Positions 14,847-22,552 of a DNA stretch of 28,630 nt are shown piece by piece; within the stretch, counting starts at the first letter, position 1, and the number at the start of each line of letters is the position of its first letter. Location: positions 1 to 28,630 of the forward strand of contig JBFFEY010000039.1 in the NCBI GenBank assembly GCA_041558415.1. The letters are read 5' to 3'. Under the pieces are notes generated by a model. It made no database searches. It was not told the origin of the DNA and worked only from the letters and a program-made list of their open reading frames with translations. A program made the translations under genes and the position numbers. The DNA comes from SG8-39 sp041558415 (GTDB lineage: Bacteria; Pseudomonadota; Gammaproteobacteria; Burkholderiales; SG8-39).

Positions 14847-15707
14847 ATGCCGACGTTTCAGCTCGGGGAAATCCGCGTCGACCGCATCGTCGACTGGGAC
14901 GGACCGTTCCTGACCGCCCTCCAGTTCTTTCCGGACGCGACGCGCGAAGCGCTCGAGTCGCATCTCGACTGGCTCGCGCCGGGCGCGCTGTCGGTCGACG
15001 AGTTGCGCATGAATCTGCCGGTGCAGTCCTACCTGGTGCGCAGCGGCCGGCACAGCCTGCTCATCGACAGCTGCATCGGCTGTCGCAAGTCGCACGACCT
15101 GTTCCGCGGCTGGGGCAAGCGCAACGACGAAGTCTGGCTCGCCAACCTGCGCGCAGCCGGCGTGGCGCCTGAGGATATCGACACCGTGATGTGCACGCAT
15201 CTGCACGTCGATCATTGCGGCTGGAACACGCGTCTGGTGGATGGCCGTTGGGTGCCGACCTTTCCCAACGCCAGGTATCTTTTTGCCCGCCCCGAATACG
15301 AAGCGAGCGCCGCCGGCAACAGCGTGGTGTTCCGCGAGAGCGTGCTGCCGGTGATGGAGGCGGGCCAAGCCGTGCTGGTCGAGCTCGACTACGAAATCGA
15401 GCACGGCATTCATTTCGAACCAACGGTCGGACACACGCCGGGGCACGTTGCCGTCGCGCTCGCCTCGCAGGGCGCGCGCGGCGTGATGTCAGGCGACCTG
15501 ATACATTCGCCGCTGCAGCTCGCATTCCCCGAGTGGAGCCCGCGCGCCGACTGGGATCGCGCGCTGTCGGCGCAGACGCGGCGCCGCTTTCTCGAGCAGC
15601 ACGCGGACAGCGACACGCTCGTCATGACCGCGCACTTTCCGCAGCCGTCGATGGGCCAGGTGGTCTCGGCCGGGAATGCGTTCCGCTTTCGCTACCGCGA
15701 AGACTAG
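14847..15707 (+). CDS. MBL-fold metallo-hydrolase
   Basis: A 286-residue metallo-beta-lactamase-fold enzyme with the two-metal signature HLHVDH (H118, H120, D122, H123). Two later metal-ligand motifs follow, GHTPGHVAV and SGDLIH, and a histidine comes near the C-terminus in MTAHFPQP. The pattern THLHVDHCGWN is common in lactonase, methyl parathion hydrolase and related hydrolases, but the substrate cannot be told from the motifs. The ATG at 14847 begins the family-like MPTFQLGEI; the frame is open upstream but without matching sequence. It has no signal peptide, so it is cytoplasmic. It diverges from csp and ends three bases from a convergent gene. Confidence 0.88.
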   Translation: MPTFQLGEIRVDRIVDWDGPFLTALQFFPDATREALESHLDWLAPGALSVDELRMNLPVQSYLVRSGRHSLLIDSCIGCRKSHDLFRGWGKRNDEVWLANLRAAGVAPEDIDTVMCTHLHVDHCGWNTRLVDGRWVPTFPNARYLFARPEYEASAAGNSVVFRESVLPVMEAGQAVLVELDYEIEHGIHFEPTVGHTPGHVAVALASQGARGVMSGDLIHSPLQLAFPEWSPRADWDRALSAQTRRRFLEQHADSDTLVMTAHFPQPSMGQVVSAGNAFRFRYRED

Positions 15708-15709
15708 AC

Positions 15710-15967
15710 TCAGCGCTTGAATCCCTCGCACAGCTGCGCTTCGCGCCGGCAGCTCGCTTGGCAGGCCTGCGCCGCGCTGGTATCGCTGCTCGTTTTGCGG
15801 CAGCGCTGCATGCAGTCCTCGAGTTCCTTCTTGCAGCTCGGCGCCTCCTCCCCCTCGAACACGTTCACATAAATGTAGTACGCCGCAACCGCGGCAATTG
15901 CGATGACGATGAGCGCACCGAGCGTCCCCAGCCCTCTCTGCAGTCTGCTTCGCACCCCGTCCGACAT
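15710..15967 (-). CDS. single-span membrane protein with mirror-symmetric six-cysteine domain
   Basis: An 85-residue protein with one hydrophobic span (LGALIVIAIAAVAAYYIYV, about 14-32) and a short basic N-terminus, so the C-terminal half should face the periplasm. That half carries six cysteines spaced C-x6-C-x3-C-x12-C-x3-C-x6-C, an exact mirror arrangement with two CxxxC motifs in likely helices. This is the pattern expected of a disulfide-locked helical hairpin. I use the second of two adjacent ATGs (15967) because GAGGTG then has six bases of spacing; the first, at 15970, is nearly as good. It lies 31 bases after the SDR gene stop on the same strand. I do not recognise the family. Confidence 0.7.
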   Translation of the reverse strand: MSDGVRSRLQRGLGTLGALIVIAIAAVAAYYIYVNVFEGEEAPSCKKELEDCMQRCRKTSSDTSAAQACQASCRREAQLCEGFKR

Positions 15968-15998
15968 CATGGTCACCTCTCGATCCGCAGGCGCGGCG

Positions 15999-16766
15999 CT
16001 AGTGCGCCGTCCAGCCGCCATCCAGCCTGAGGCTCGTTCCCGTCACGATACCCGATGCGGGCGAGGCCAGGTACAGCACCGCGGCCGCCACTTCCTCCAG
16101 CGTTGCCAGGCGCTTGGCGGGAATCATGCCCATGACAAATTCGCTGAAGGCCTGGTTCTCGAAGTACGGCCGGGTCATGGGCGTGTCGACGAAGGTCGGC
16201 GCGACGGTGTTGACGCGGATGCCCAGCGGCGCGAGTTCGACCGCCATCGCCTTGCTGAGGCCCTCGATCGCGTGCTTGGTCATGCAGTACACGCTGCGCA
16301 GCGGCGAGCCGACGTGCCCCATCTGCGAGCTCATGTGGATGATCGCCCCCTGCCCTGCCCGCGCCATGACGCGCGCCGCACTGCGCGCCACGCGGTAGGC
16401 GGCGCGCACGTTCAGATCGAGCAGGCTGTCGAGCGCGTCGTCGGTGACCTCGAGAAAGGGCTGCGGCCGGTTGCTGCCCGCGTTGTTGACCAGTACATCG
16501 AGGCGCGCGAGCCCCTCGATGCGGCCGAGCAGTGCGTCGCCCGTGACGTCCTCGACCCAGGTCTCGACCGGCGCCGCCGCGTCCGCTGCCAGGCGTTCGA
16601 GCTCTGCGCTCGTGCGGGCGACGACGATCACCCGCGCGCCCGCCTCGGCCAGCGCCAGCGCACAGGCGCGCCCGATTCCGCGTCCGGCGCCGGTCACCAG
16701 CGCGACCTTTCCTTCGATGCCGCGTGCCCACAGGGGCCGGCTATCCGCGTTGCTGGTCGTGCTCAC
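15999..16766 (-). CDS. SDR-family NAD(P)-dependent oxidoreductase
   Basis: A 255-residue classical short-chain dehydrogenase. It shows the nucleotide motif TGAGRGIG at 25-32, NNAG at 94-97, catalytic S146, and Y160 with K164 (YCMTK). The C-terminal RLDGGW is typical. The start is taken as GTG (16764-16766); GGAGG lies 12 bases upstream, a little far, and the N-terminus before the first strand is about 20 residues. The frame continues upstream but reads into the divergent gene. It faces the histidinol-dehydrogenase-like gene across 88 bases, suggesting the two serve one oxidation pathway. Substrate unknown; a hydroxyacid or polyol-type alcohol is a guess. Confidence 0.9.
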   Translation of the reverse strand: MSTTSNADSRPLWARGIEGKVALVTGAGRGIGRACALALAEAGARVIVVARTSAELERLAADAAAPVETWVEDVTGDALLGRIEGLARLDVLVNNAGSNRPQPFLEVTDDALDSLLDLNVRAAYRVARSAARVMARAGQGAIIHMSSQMGHVGSPLRSVYCMTKHAIEGLSKAMAVELAPLGIRVNTVAPTFVDTPMTRPYFENQAFSEFVMGMIPAKRLATLEEVAAAVLYLASPASGIVTGTSLRLDGGWTAH

Positions 16767-16794
16767 CTGCGCTGCGCGCCTCCCGCCATTGCGT

Positions 16795-16823
16795 TTGTCT
16801 GAACCGGAAACGGGACCTACGAT
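16795..16823 (+). promoter_or_regulatory. predicted promoter for histidinol-dehydrogenase-like gene
   Basis: TTGTCT (16795-16800) and TACGAT (16818-16823) are 17 bases apart, each with 4 of 6 consensus bases. Transcription would start near 16830, about 25 bases before the GTG. A ribosome site AGAGG sits at 16841-16845. Confidence 0.42.
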
Positions 16824-16854
16824 ACCGCCTTTCTCAATCAAGAGGGAACACGCC

Positions 16855-18171
16855 GTGGCCCGAACCCTGAAGACCGGCATCAGCGATGACGCCAAGGCCG
16901 ACGCCGACGCCAAGGTACGCAAGACCGTCGAGGACATGCTCGCGCAGATCGAGCGGCGCGGTGATGCTGCGGTGCGCGAGTACTCGGCCAAGCTCGACCA
17001 CTGGTCGCCGAAGCAATTCCGCCTCAGCCGCGCCGACATCGAAGCCTGCTACGCCCGCGTCAGCGCGCGCGAGCGCGCCGACATCGAGTTCGCGCAGGCC
17101 CAGATTCGCAGCTTCGCGCAGATCCAGAAGGACGCCCTGCGCGACGTCGAGCAGGAGACCATGCCGGGCGTCATCCTCGGCCACAAGAACATCCCGGTGA
17201 ACAGCATCGGCTCGTACGTGCCGGGTGGCAAGTACCCGATGGTCGCCTCGGCGCACATGAGCGTCGTGACCGCCAAGGTCGCGGGCGTCAAGCGCATCAT
17301 CACCTGCGCCCCGCCCTACGAGGGTGGGCCGAACCCGGCGATCGTCGTCGCGCAGGACCTCGGTGGTGCCGACGAGATTTACTGCCTCGGCGGCGTGCAG
17401 GCGGTCGGCGCGATGGCCCTGGGCACCCAGTCGATCCAGCCGGTCGACATGCAGGTCGGCCCGGGCAACATGTACGTCGCCGAGGCCAAGCGCCAGCTTT
17501 TCGGCCGGGTCGGCATCGATCTGTTCGCCGGGCCGACGGAAACGCTGGTCATCGCCGACGACAGCGTCGACGGCGAACTGTGCGCGGCCGACCTGCTCGG
17601 CCAGGCCGAGCACGGACCAACCTCGCCCGCCATCCTGCTCACCAATTCCGAGGCGCTGGCGCGCGCCACGATGGCCGAGGTCGAGCGCCAGCTCAAGATC
17701 CTGCCGACCGGCGATACCGCCGGCCAGGCCTGGCGCGATTACGGCCAGGTGATCGTCTGCGACAGCGACGCGGAAATGGTCGAAGTCGCCGACGGCATCG
17801 CCGCCGAGCACGTCCAGGTGATGACGCGCGACCCGCAGTACTTTCTCGACAACATGACCAACTACGGCGCGCTGTTCCTCGGCCCCGAGACCAACGTGTC
17901 CTACGGCGACAAGGTGATCGGCACCAACCACACGCTGCCGACGCGGCGCGCGGCGCGCTATACGGGCGGACTTTGGGTCGGCAAGTTCATCAAGACCTGC
18001 ACCTACCAGCGCATTACGCGCGAAGCCTCGGTCAAGGTCGGCGAGTACTGTTCGCGGCTGTGCGCGCTGGAGCATTTCGCCGGCCACAAGGAGCAGGCGG
18101 ACATCCGCCTGCGGCGTTACGGCGGGCAGGACGTGCGCGGTCTCGAGGCGCTGCCCGGCGTCGCGCGCTGA
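16855..18171 (+). CDS. histidinol-dehydrogenase-family enzyme, possible sulfopropanediol 3-dehydrogenase (HpsN-like)
   Basis: A 438-residue NAD-dependent alcohol dehydrogenase of the HisD fold, which oxidises an alcohol in two steps to a carboxylate using zinc. The zinc ligands Q250, H253, D352 and H411 and the catalytic pair E318-H319 (AAEHVQ) are all in place. Other marks are GSYVPGG near 119 and GPGNMYVAEAK near 202. It is not next to other his genes, and the text around the active site (GPTETLVIADD, GTNHTLPTRRAARYTGGLW) is closer to the branch containing HpsN than to biosynthetic HisD, judging from memory. GTG start 16855 with AGAGG upstream. Divergent from an SDR; HpsN in Cupriavidus works with SDR enzymes in dihydroxypropanesulfonate breakdown. 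No sulfonate transporter or lyase is visible, so the substrate stays open. Confidence 0.85.
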   Translation: MARTLKTGISDDAKADADAKVRKTVEDMLAQIERRGDAAVREYSAKLDHWSPKQFRLSRADIEACYARVSARERADIEFAQAQIRSFAQIQKDALRDVEQETMPGVILGHKNIPVNSIGSYVPGGKYPMVASAHMSVVTAKVAGVKRIITCAPPYEGGPNPAIVVAQDLGGADEIYCLGGVQAVGAMALGTQSIQPVDMQVGPGNMYVAEAKRQLFGRVGIDLFAGPTETLVIADDSVDGELCAADLLGQAEHGPTSPAILLTNSEALARATMAEVERQLKILPTGDTAGQAWRDYGQVIVCDSDAEMVEVADGIAAEHVQVMTRDPQYFLDNMTNYGALFLGPETNVSYGDKVIGTNHTLPTRRAARYTGGLWVGKFIKTCTYQRITREASVKVGEYCSRLCALEHFAGHKEQADIRLRRYGGQDVRGLEALPGVAR

Positions 18172-18192
18172 AGCACGGCGCCGCGCCCGCTT

Positions 18193-18750
18193 CTATCCGC
18201 GCGCCGCGCGCGCTACGAGGGCGGCAAGCTCGGCGCCCTCGACGATGCGAATGTCCATGTCCGCGGCGAACGCGCGCGCCTGCTCGGAGAGCGCGCCGGC
18301 GGTGATGAACACGCGCTTCGCCGCGGCGGCGTCGCGGCCGGCCTCGGCCAGTGTGCGCAGCGGTTCGACGCCGGCGCGTGCGACCTTCCAGCGTTTGGCG
18401 CTGACCAGCGTGCGCTGGCCGTCGCGCTCGAGCTCGAGGTCCGCCGAACGGCCGCCGAGCCGCTGCACGGCGTACCCCTGTTCGCGGTATGCGGCTTCCA
18501 GCGCCGCGGCAAATTCGGGCCAGGACATGGCGCGTACGGCCGCGAGACGCTCGGCGATGCGCCCCGCGCTCGGCGCGCGCAGCTGACGCCAGCCGGCCAT
18601 GCAGCCGATCACGATGAAGGGGATCGGAACGACGATCGCGTAGATCTCCGGGATAAAGAGGCGCGCCAGGAAAAAGACGCCGAACGCGACGGCGAAGCTG
18701 ATCCACCAGCGCGAGCGCAGCAGAAGCGCGAACAGCGAGTTTTGGTGCAT
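18193..18750 (-). CDS. membrane-anchored restriction endonuclease-like protein (Mrr-type domain)
   Basis: A 185-residue protein with two hydrophobic spans near the N-terminus (WWISFAVAFGVFFLARLF and IYAIVVPIPFIVIGCMA), then a cytoplasmic domain that looks like the Mrr_cat nuclease fold. That domain runs WPEFAAALEAAYREQGY, LGGRSADLELERDG and SAKRWK. The PD-(D/E)xK core would be the aspartate in SADLEL and the lysine in SAKRWK, where many relatives have QCKRWK; the glutamine-to-serine change might weaken cutting. The ATG at 18750 has AGG upstream; the frame is open 12 residues further. It has no methylase partner, so it is unlikely to be a classical restriction enzyme. It is convergent with the dehydrogenase gene. 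Confidence 0.72.
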   Translation of the reverse strand: MHQNSLFALLLRSRWWISFAVAFGVFFLARLFIPEIYAIVVPIPFIVIGCMAGWRQLRAPSAGRIAERLAAVRAMSWPEFAAALEAAYREQGYAVQRLGGRSADLELERDGQRTLVSAKRWKVARAGVEPLRTLAEAGRDAAAAKRVFITAGALSEQARAFAADMDIRIVEGAELAALVARAARG

Positions 18751-18878
18751 CGGCAGCCTCACCGGGCCCGCCTCCCCCGGCCGCATGCCGCAGGCCTTGC
18801 AATCATTTGCACACCCCGCGCGTCATCAGGCGTTCAATGAGCTGGCGTAAACCAGCCTTCGAGATATGGGAGCATGCC

Positions 18879-19280
18879 ATGGGACAGGCCGAGTACGTGC
18901 AGCCGGTCGCGCTCGACCGTCATATCGGGCGCATCAACGCGGCGCGCCGAGCGAGCGCCGTGCTCGAGGCAGTGCGCGCCTATCTTCGCAGCTGGACCCG
19001 CGAGCGTATCGCGAGCCTGCAACGCACCGATGCCGGCTGGGCGCCGTTCGACGAATACCAGCAGCCCGTCGAGCTGAGCACGGCAGCGGACGTCGAGCAC
19101 GCGTACCGCGAACTCCATCGGCACTGCAAGGCGCTGAAGGAAGGCGGCGTCGAGCTCCTGCCCGAACTGCTCGAGCTCGACCGCGTCCTGAGATTCGCGC
19201 ACCAGAGGCTGTGGCGCGAGGGCAACGCGCGGGCATGGGCGGGTGAACGTCGGCTGGCGCGGGCACATGCGCGACCCTAA
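18879..19280 (+). CDS. hypothetical protein
   Basis: A 133-residue soluble, mostly helical and charged protein (for example AVLEAVRAYLRSWTRERIASL and ELLPELLELDRVLRFAHQRL). I start it at the ATG preceded by GGGAG with six bases of spacing. An in-frame ATG at 18837 would add 14 residues (beginning MSWRKPAFE) but has a poor ribosome site. I recognise no domain. It overlaps the next small frame by 14 bases, which hints at coupling. Function unknown. Confidence 0.6.
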   Translation: MGQAEYVQPVALDRHIGRINAARRASAVLEAVRAYLRSWTRERIASLQRTDAGWAPFDEYQQPVELSTAADVEHAYRELHRHCKALKEGGVELLPELLELDRVLRFAHQRLWREGNARAWAGERRLARAHARP

Positions 19281-19476
19281 GACGGCAGCACTGGGCCGCG
19301 GACCGACCGAAGAGGTCGAGAGCGGCTGGCTCGGCGCCGAGGCGCTGCCCGGTAGCAGCGCGCTCGCTCACGAAGACGCGCAGGGCGAACTCGACCTCAC
19401 CCCGTCCGAGGCGCGCGGCGCGGGAGCCTGGATCGCTGCCGTGCTGAGCTGGGCGCGGCGGCGTCACTTCTCGTAG
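19267..19476 (+). CDS. possible small hypothetical protein
   Basis: A 69-residue frame whose ATG overlaps the end of the preceding gene. It is acidic in the middle (PTEEVESGWLGAE, AHEDAQGELDL) and ends in an amphipathic WIAAVLSWARRRHF. No ribosome site or motif is clear; a GTG at 19243 is another possible start. It fills what would otherwise be a 250-base gap on the coding strand. It may be a chance frame. Confidence 0.3.
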   Translation: MRDPKTAALGRGPTEEVESGWLGAEALPGSSALAHEDAQGELDLTPSEARGAGAWIAAVLSWARRRHFS

Positions 19477-19534
19477 TCGCAAAGCGGCGACGTCTTGCAT
19501 AACCGATCGAGTCGAGAGAAATTGCGGTTGCACC

Positions 19535-20038
19535 ATGGACGCGCTCAAGCTCTTCTACGAGCAGCAGCTGGAGGCCCGGCAGCGCAGGTCGCGCGATCGC
19601 GGCGGCAAAGCCGTCGCCCCGCCGGAGGCGGCGGCGGTCGAGCGCGGACCCGAACGCGACAGCCGCCCCGCCACTGCGCCGTGCGCATTCGAGGGCACGG
19701 CGCCGCCAGAACGCGACGGCAGCATCGACGACGCGCCAGGCGCGACGAACCCCGAGGACACGGCCGAGCGGCTGCTGCACCATGTCGAGCAGCACGCCGG
19801 CCAGCCCCTCCGCACGCGCGCCTCGATCGACGCCTACTTCGCGGCCCAGTCGCGCTTGCGGGACGATGACAGGCCGCCGAAACGCTCACTGCTACGCGAG
19901 ACGGTGCTGGTGCTGTTCCTCGCCGTCGCCGTCCTGCAGTACTACTACATCGACGTTTCCCTGCAGATCGCCGCGCTGAACCAGGTCACCGTGTTCGTCC
20001 CGGTGCAGGCAAGCCCGCCGCGCGACGACGGCGCATAG
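19535..20038 (+). CDS. hypothetical protein with C-terminal membrane anchor
   Basis: A 167-residue protein. The first 120 residues are polar, charged and low in order, rich in R, E, D, A and P. Then comes one hydrophobic span (TVLVLFLAVAVLQYYYIDVSL, about 128-148) and a short tail of about 20 residues. This is a tail-anchored layout with a cytoplasmic N-terminal part. Residues 76-113 (AERLLHHVEQHAGQ to SIDAYFAAQSRL) look helical. No family is recognised. It is convergent with the Rid-family gene. Confidence 0.62.
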   Translation: MDALKLFYEQQLEARQRRSRDRGGKAVAPPEAAAVERGPERDSRPATAPCAFEGTAPPERDGSIDDAPGATNPEDTAERLLHHVEQHAGQPLRTRASIDAYFAAQSRLRDDDRPPKRSLLRETVLVLFLAVAVLQYYYIDVSLQIAALNQVTVFVPVQASPPRDDGA

Positions 20039-20049
20039 GCGCGGCGTCC

Positions 20050-20451
20050 TCAGGCTTCGGGAATGACGCCGATCGCGCTGATCTCGATCAGGTAATCGGG
20101 CGACACCATTTTCGTCACCTCGACCATCGTCGAGGCCGGCAGCGGCGGCTTGAAGTACTCGCGTCGCACTTTGTGAATCGCGTCGAAGTGCTCCATGTTG
20201 CGGATGTAGACGTCGACGCGGCAGACATCGTCGAGCGTGCCGCCGGCCGCCTCCATCGCCGCCTTGATGTTCTCGAGCACCTGGCGTGTCTGCGCCTCGA
20301 TGTCGCCGACGCCGGCAATGCTGCCGTCAGGCTTTCGCGCCGTCATGCCCGACACGAAGACGAGCTTGCCGCGCGCCTCGATCACCGTGGCCTGCGAGAA
20401 GTGACCGCTCGGTCGGCGCAGCCGGTCGGTGGTGATCTGCTGTTTTGCCAT
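20050..20451 (-). CDS. Rid-family (YjgF/YER057c/UK114) protein lacking the catalytic arginine
   Basis: A 133-residue protein of the small trimeric Rid family. Matching stretches are FVSGMTARKPDGSIAGVGDIEAQT, VLENIKAAMEAAGG, VYIRNMEHFDAIHKVRREYF and the C-terminal strand LIEISAIGVI. RidA proper uses an arginine (E. coli R105, in the P-A-R-T/S context) to hold the imine/enamine acid; here the matching text is PLPASTMVEV, with serine at about 107. Members without it are known to lack ordinary imine deaminase activity, so this is probably another Rid subgroup. ATG 20451 has a strong GGGAGGG site. It stands alone between convergent and divergent genes. Confidence 0.88.
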   Translation of the reverse strand: MAKQQITTDRLRRPSGHFSQATVIEARGKLVFVSGMTARKPDGSIAGVGDIEAQTRQVLENIKAAMEAAGGTLDDVCRVDVYIRNMEHFDAIHKVRREYFKPPLPASTMVEVTKMVSPDYLIEISAIGVIPEA

Positions 20452-20567
20452 GTTGCCCTCCCTGGTGGGAGACGAAGTATGCCCGCATGCCCGCACGCGC
20501 GGCGCCCGCCACGGCAACCGTGTCGAAATGCAGTACCCTTTCGGCCCAATCCGCCCGAAAACCGCGC

Positions 20568-21056
20568 ATGAGCGACCTCTTCACCAAGATCAACCAGTAC
20601 GGCGTGCTGCGGGTGCCGCTGTCGTTCTGGCTGATCGTCGCGTTTCAGGCGCGCCACTGGTTTCTGGTCGCCGCCGCGGTGATCGGCATGCGGCGTTCGC
20701 CGGACACCGCGCGCCTGCTGGGCAGCGAAGGCGTGCCTTTCCTGCAGCTCGCGCTCGAGCTGCCGGTGATGCTGCTCGCCTTTGCCGCCCTCAACCGCGA
20801 CCCGTTCGGAGGCGGCTTCGTGCGCGGGGTCTGGCGCTACGGGCGCGAGATCCTCACCGTGGCCGCGGCGCTCAATCTGGCGTGGGTCGCATGGTATTTC
20901 ACCGGCATCCCGCGCTGGCGGCCCAACCCCGACAACCTCGTCCTGGTGAGCGGCATCATCGACCTCCTGATCATCGTCAGGGTTTGGAAGTCAGCGTATT
21001 TCAGGCAGATGTTCGCCGAGTTTCCCGAGCGCAAACCGCCGGAAACGGATTCTTAG
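20568..21056 (+). CDS. integral membrane protein, DUF2919-like
   Basis: A 162-residue protein with about four hydrophobic spans (around 17-31, 54-74, 93-113 and 125-140). Its opening, KINQYGVLRVPLSFWLIVAFQARHW, resembles the DUF2919/YfeZ family; I judge this by eye. The ATG at 20568 begins the family-like sequence, while the longer open frame upstream overlaps the divergent Rid promoter. Its stop overlaps that of FdrA on the other strand by four bases. No function is known for the family. Confidence 0.7.
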   Translation: MSDLFTKINQYGVLRVPLSFWLIVAFQARHWFLVAAAVIGMRRSPDTARLLGSEGVPFLQLALELPVMLLAFAALNRDPFGGGFVRGVWRYGREILTVAAALNLAWVAWYFTGIPRWRPNPDNLVLVSGIIDLLIIVRVWKSAYFRQMFAEFPERKPPETDS

Positions 21057-22552
21057 TTCGCGCTCGGGCGACGGACCATGCGTGCCGCCAGACGCGCCGC
21101 GGCGGCGTTCGAGGCCGCGACCTGCACGCCTGCCGCGCGCAGCGCCGCAACCTGCCGCGCGTAGCCCTGCGCGTCGTCGTTGGTGCCGGTCACCGAAGCG
21201 ACCACCGGCGCCGCGCGCGGCCCGGCGTCGCGCAGCACTTGTGCGATCAACCCGGCCGGGTCGGGGTGCGCGTCGCTGCCGATCACCACGTCGAGCAGCA
21301 CCACGGCGACTTCGCGCGCGCGCAGGGCGCGCGCCAGATGCTCGTTGCGCAGCGCCGGGTCGATCATCGGGTGCGGGCGGCCGCGCGTGTACTCGTCGGC
21401 GCCAAGGTCGAGCAGGCGATGCCCGGCGCCACTCCGCGCGAGTCGCCGCGCGCCCGGCACGGGCGCGTTCGACTGCACCGCATGCCCCTCGTCCATCAGC
21501 ACGATCTGCGCTTCCGCGCACAGCGTACCGCCGCTGAACAAGCCGCGGATCGAGCCGCGCCGCGGGACCGGTTTCGCGGCGCGCCGCGCCGGCCGCCGGC
21601 CGCTCACCGCGGCGGCCGCCGCTTCGAGCGTGCGCACGAACCGCAGCCTGCCCTGCGAGGCCCTCGCCTCGGCGCCGAGCAGGCAGAGCACCACCGGCTT
21701 GCGGCTGCGCGCCGCGCGCGCCTGCACCTTCTCGCCGACCGCGGGCGACGGCGGCTTGGAAATGACGACGATGCGTTTGGTAGCGCGATCGGCGTCGAGC
21801 GCGTCGAGCGCAGCGAGCGTCATGAGCCCCCCGACCGCCTCCGACAGGTCGCGACCGCCAACGCCGATGCCGTGCGACACGCCGCAGCCGGCGTGCGCCA
21901 GCAGGCAGGACAGCTCCTGCAGACCGGTGCCCGAGGCCGACACGATGCCGACGTCGCCGCGCGGCACTGCGTTGGCGAACGCCAGCGGCACGCCGCCGAT
22001 CAGCGCCGTGCCGCAGTCCGGCCCCATCAGCAGCAGGCCACGCTCCCGCGCGCGGCGCTTGAGCGCGACCTCCTCCTCGAGTGGCACGTTGTCCGAGAAG
22101 ATCATGACGTGCAGCCCGCGCTCGAGCGCGCGGCGCGCCTCCAGCGCCGCGAACTCCCCAGGCACCGAGATCAGCGCGAGGTTGGCCGCAGGTAGCGCGT
22201 CCAGCGCAGCGGTGAAGCCCGACACGCCGCGCGATGCGGACGTCTGCGCCGGCACGCCGCCTTCGAGCGGCGCGGCGCCGCCGGCGAGCAGGCGCTCGGC
22301 TGCGTCAAGCGCCGCCTCGGCCTGCGACGCGTCCTTCGCGCGCACCGCGATCACCAGATCGTCGGCCTGCGCGTCGCGCGCCGTCTGCGCCAGCAGGCCG
22401 GAGTTCTCCAGGAGCGCCTTGTTCGACGGACTGCCGATCATGAGTGAGGCCTCGAGCACGCCGCGCGCTTCGGACAGCTGCCGCGCAATGCGCATCAAGG
22501 CGACCGAGTCGGCGTAGTAGCCGCGCCGCACGCGGTTGCGCAGCACGCTCAT
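21053..22552 (-). CDS. fdrA: FdrA-like acyl-CoA synthetase family protein, carbamoyltransferase subunit
   Basis: A 499-residue protein related to the succinyl-CoA synthetase alpha subunit. GPDCGTALIGG lies near 177, SASGTG near 205, then GCGVSHGIGVGGRDLSEAVGG, followed by a C-terminal CoA-ligase-like domain (MDEGHAVQSN, LLDLGADEYTRGRPHPMID). In E. coli, FdrA with AllG and AllH makes up oxamate carbamoyltransferase, which yields carbamoyl phosphate for a catabolic carbamate kinase (from memory of recent work). Its ATG overlaps the stop of the upstream DUF1116 gene (ATGA), so the two are made together. It is somewhat shorter than E. coli FdrA (about 555). No DUF2877 (AllH) gene is nearby, so the acceptor may differ from oxamate. 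Confidence 0.88.
   Translation of the reverse strand: MSVLRNRVRRGYYADSVALMRIARQLSEARGVLEASLMIGSPSNKALLENSGLLAQTARDAQADDLVIAVRAKDASQAEAALDAAERLLAGGAAPLEGGVPAQTSASRGVSGFTAALDALPAANLALISVPGEFAALEARRALERGLHVMIFSDNVPLEEEVALKRRARERGLLLMGPDCGTALIGGVPLAFANAVPRGDVGIVSASGTGLQELSCLLAHAGCGVSHGIGVGGRDLSEAVGGLMTLAALDALDADRATKRIVVISKPPSPAVGEKVQARAARSRKPVVLCLLGAEARASQGRLRFVRTLEAAAAAVSGRRPARRAAKPVPRRGSIRGLFSGGTLCAEAQIVLMDEGHAVQSNAPVPGARRLARSGAGHRLLDLGADEYTRGRPHPMIDPALRNEHLARALRAREVAVVLLDVVIGSDAHPDPAGLIAQVLRDAGPRAAPVVASVTGTNDDAQGYARQVAALRAAGVQVAASNAAAARLAARMVRRPSAN

Noticed and set aside
16855..18171. Biosynthetic histidinol dehydrogenase (hisD)
   Set aside because: No other histidine genes are nearby and the active-site surroundings differ from HisD as I know it; I kept the family but not the gene name.
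18837..18902. PqqA-like peptide (MSWRKPAFE...EYV) at the upstream ATG of the 133-residue protein
   Set aside because: W, K, P and A match the start of PqqA and a tyrosine is at position 20, but the required E-x-x-x-Y pair is missing, the frame runs on for over 130 residues, and no pqqB-E genes are near.
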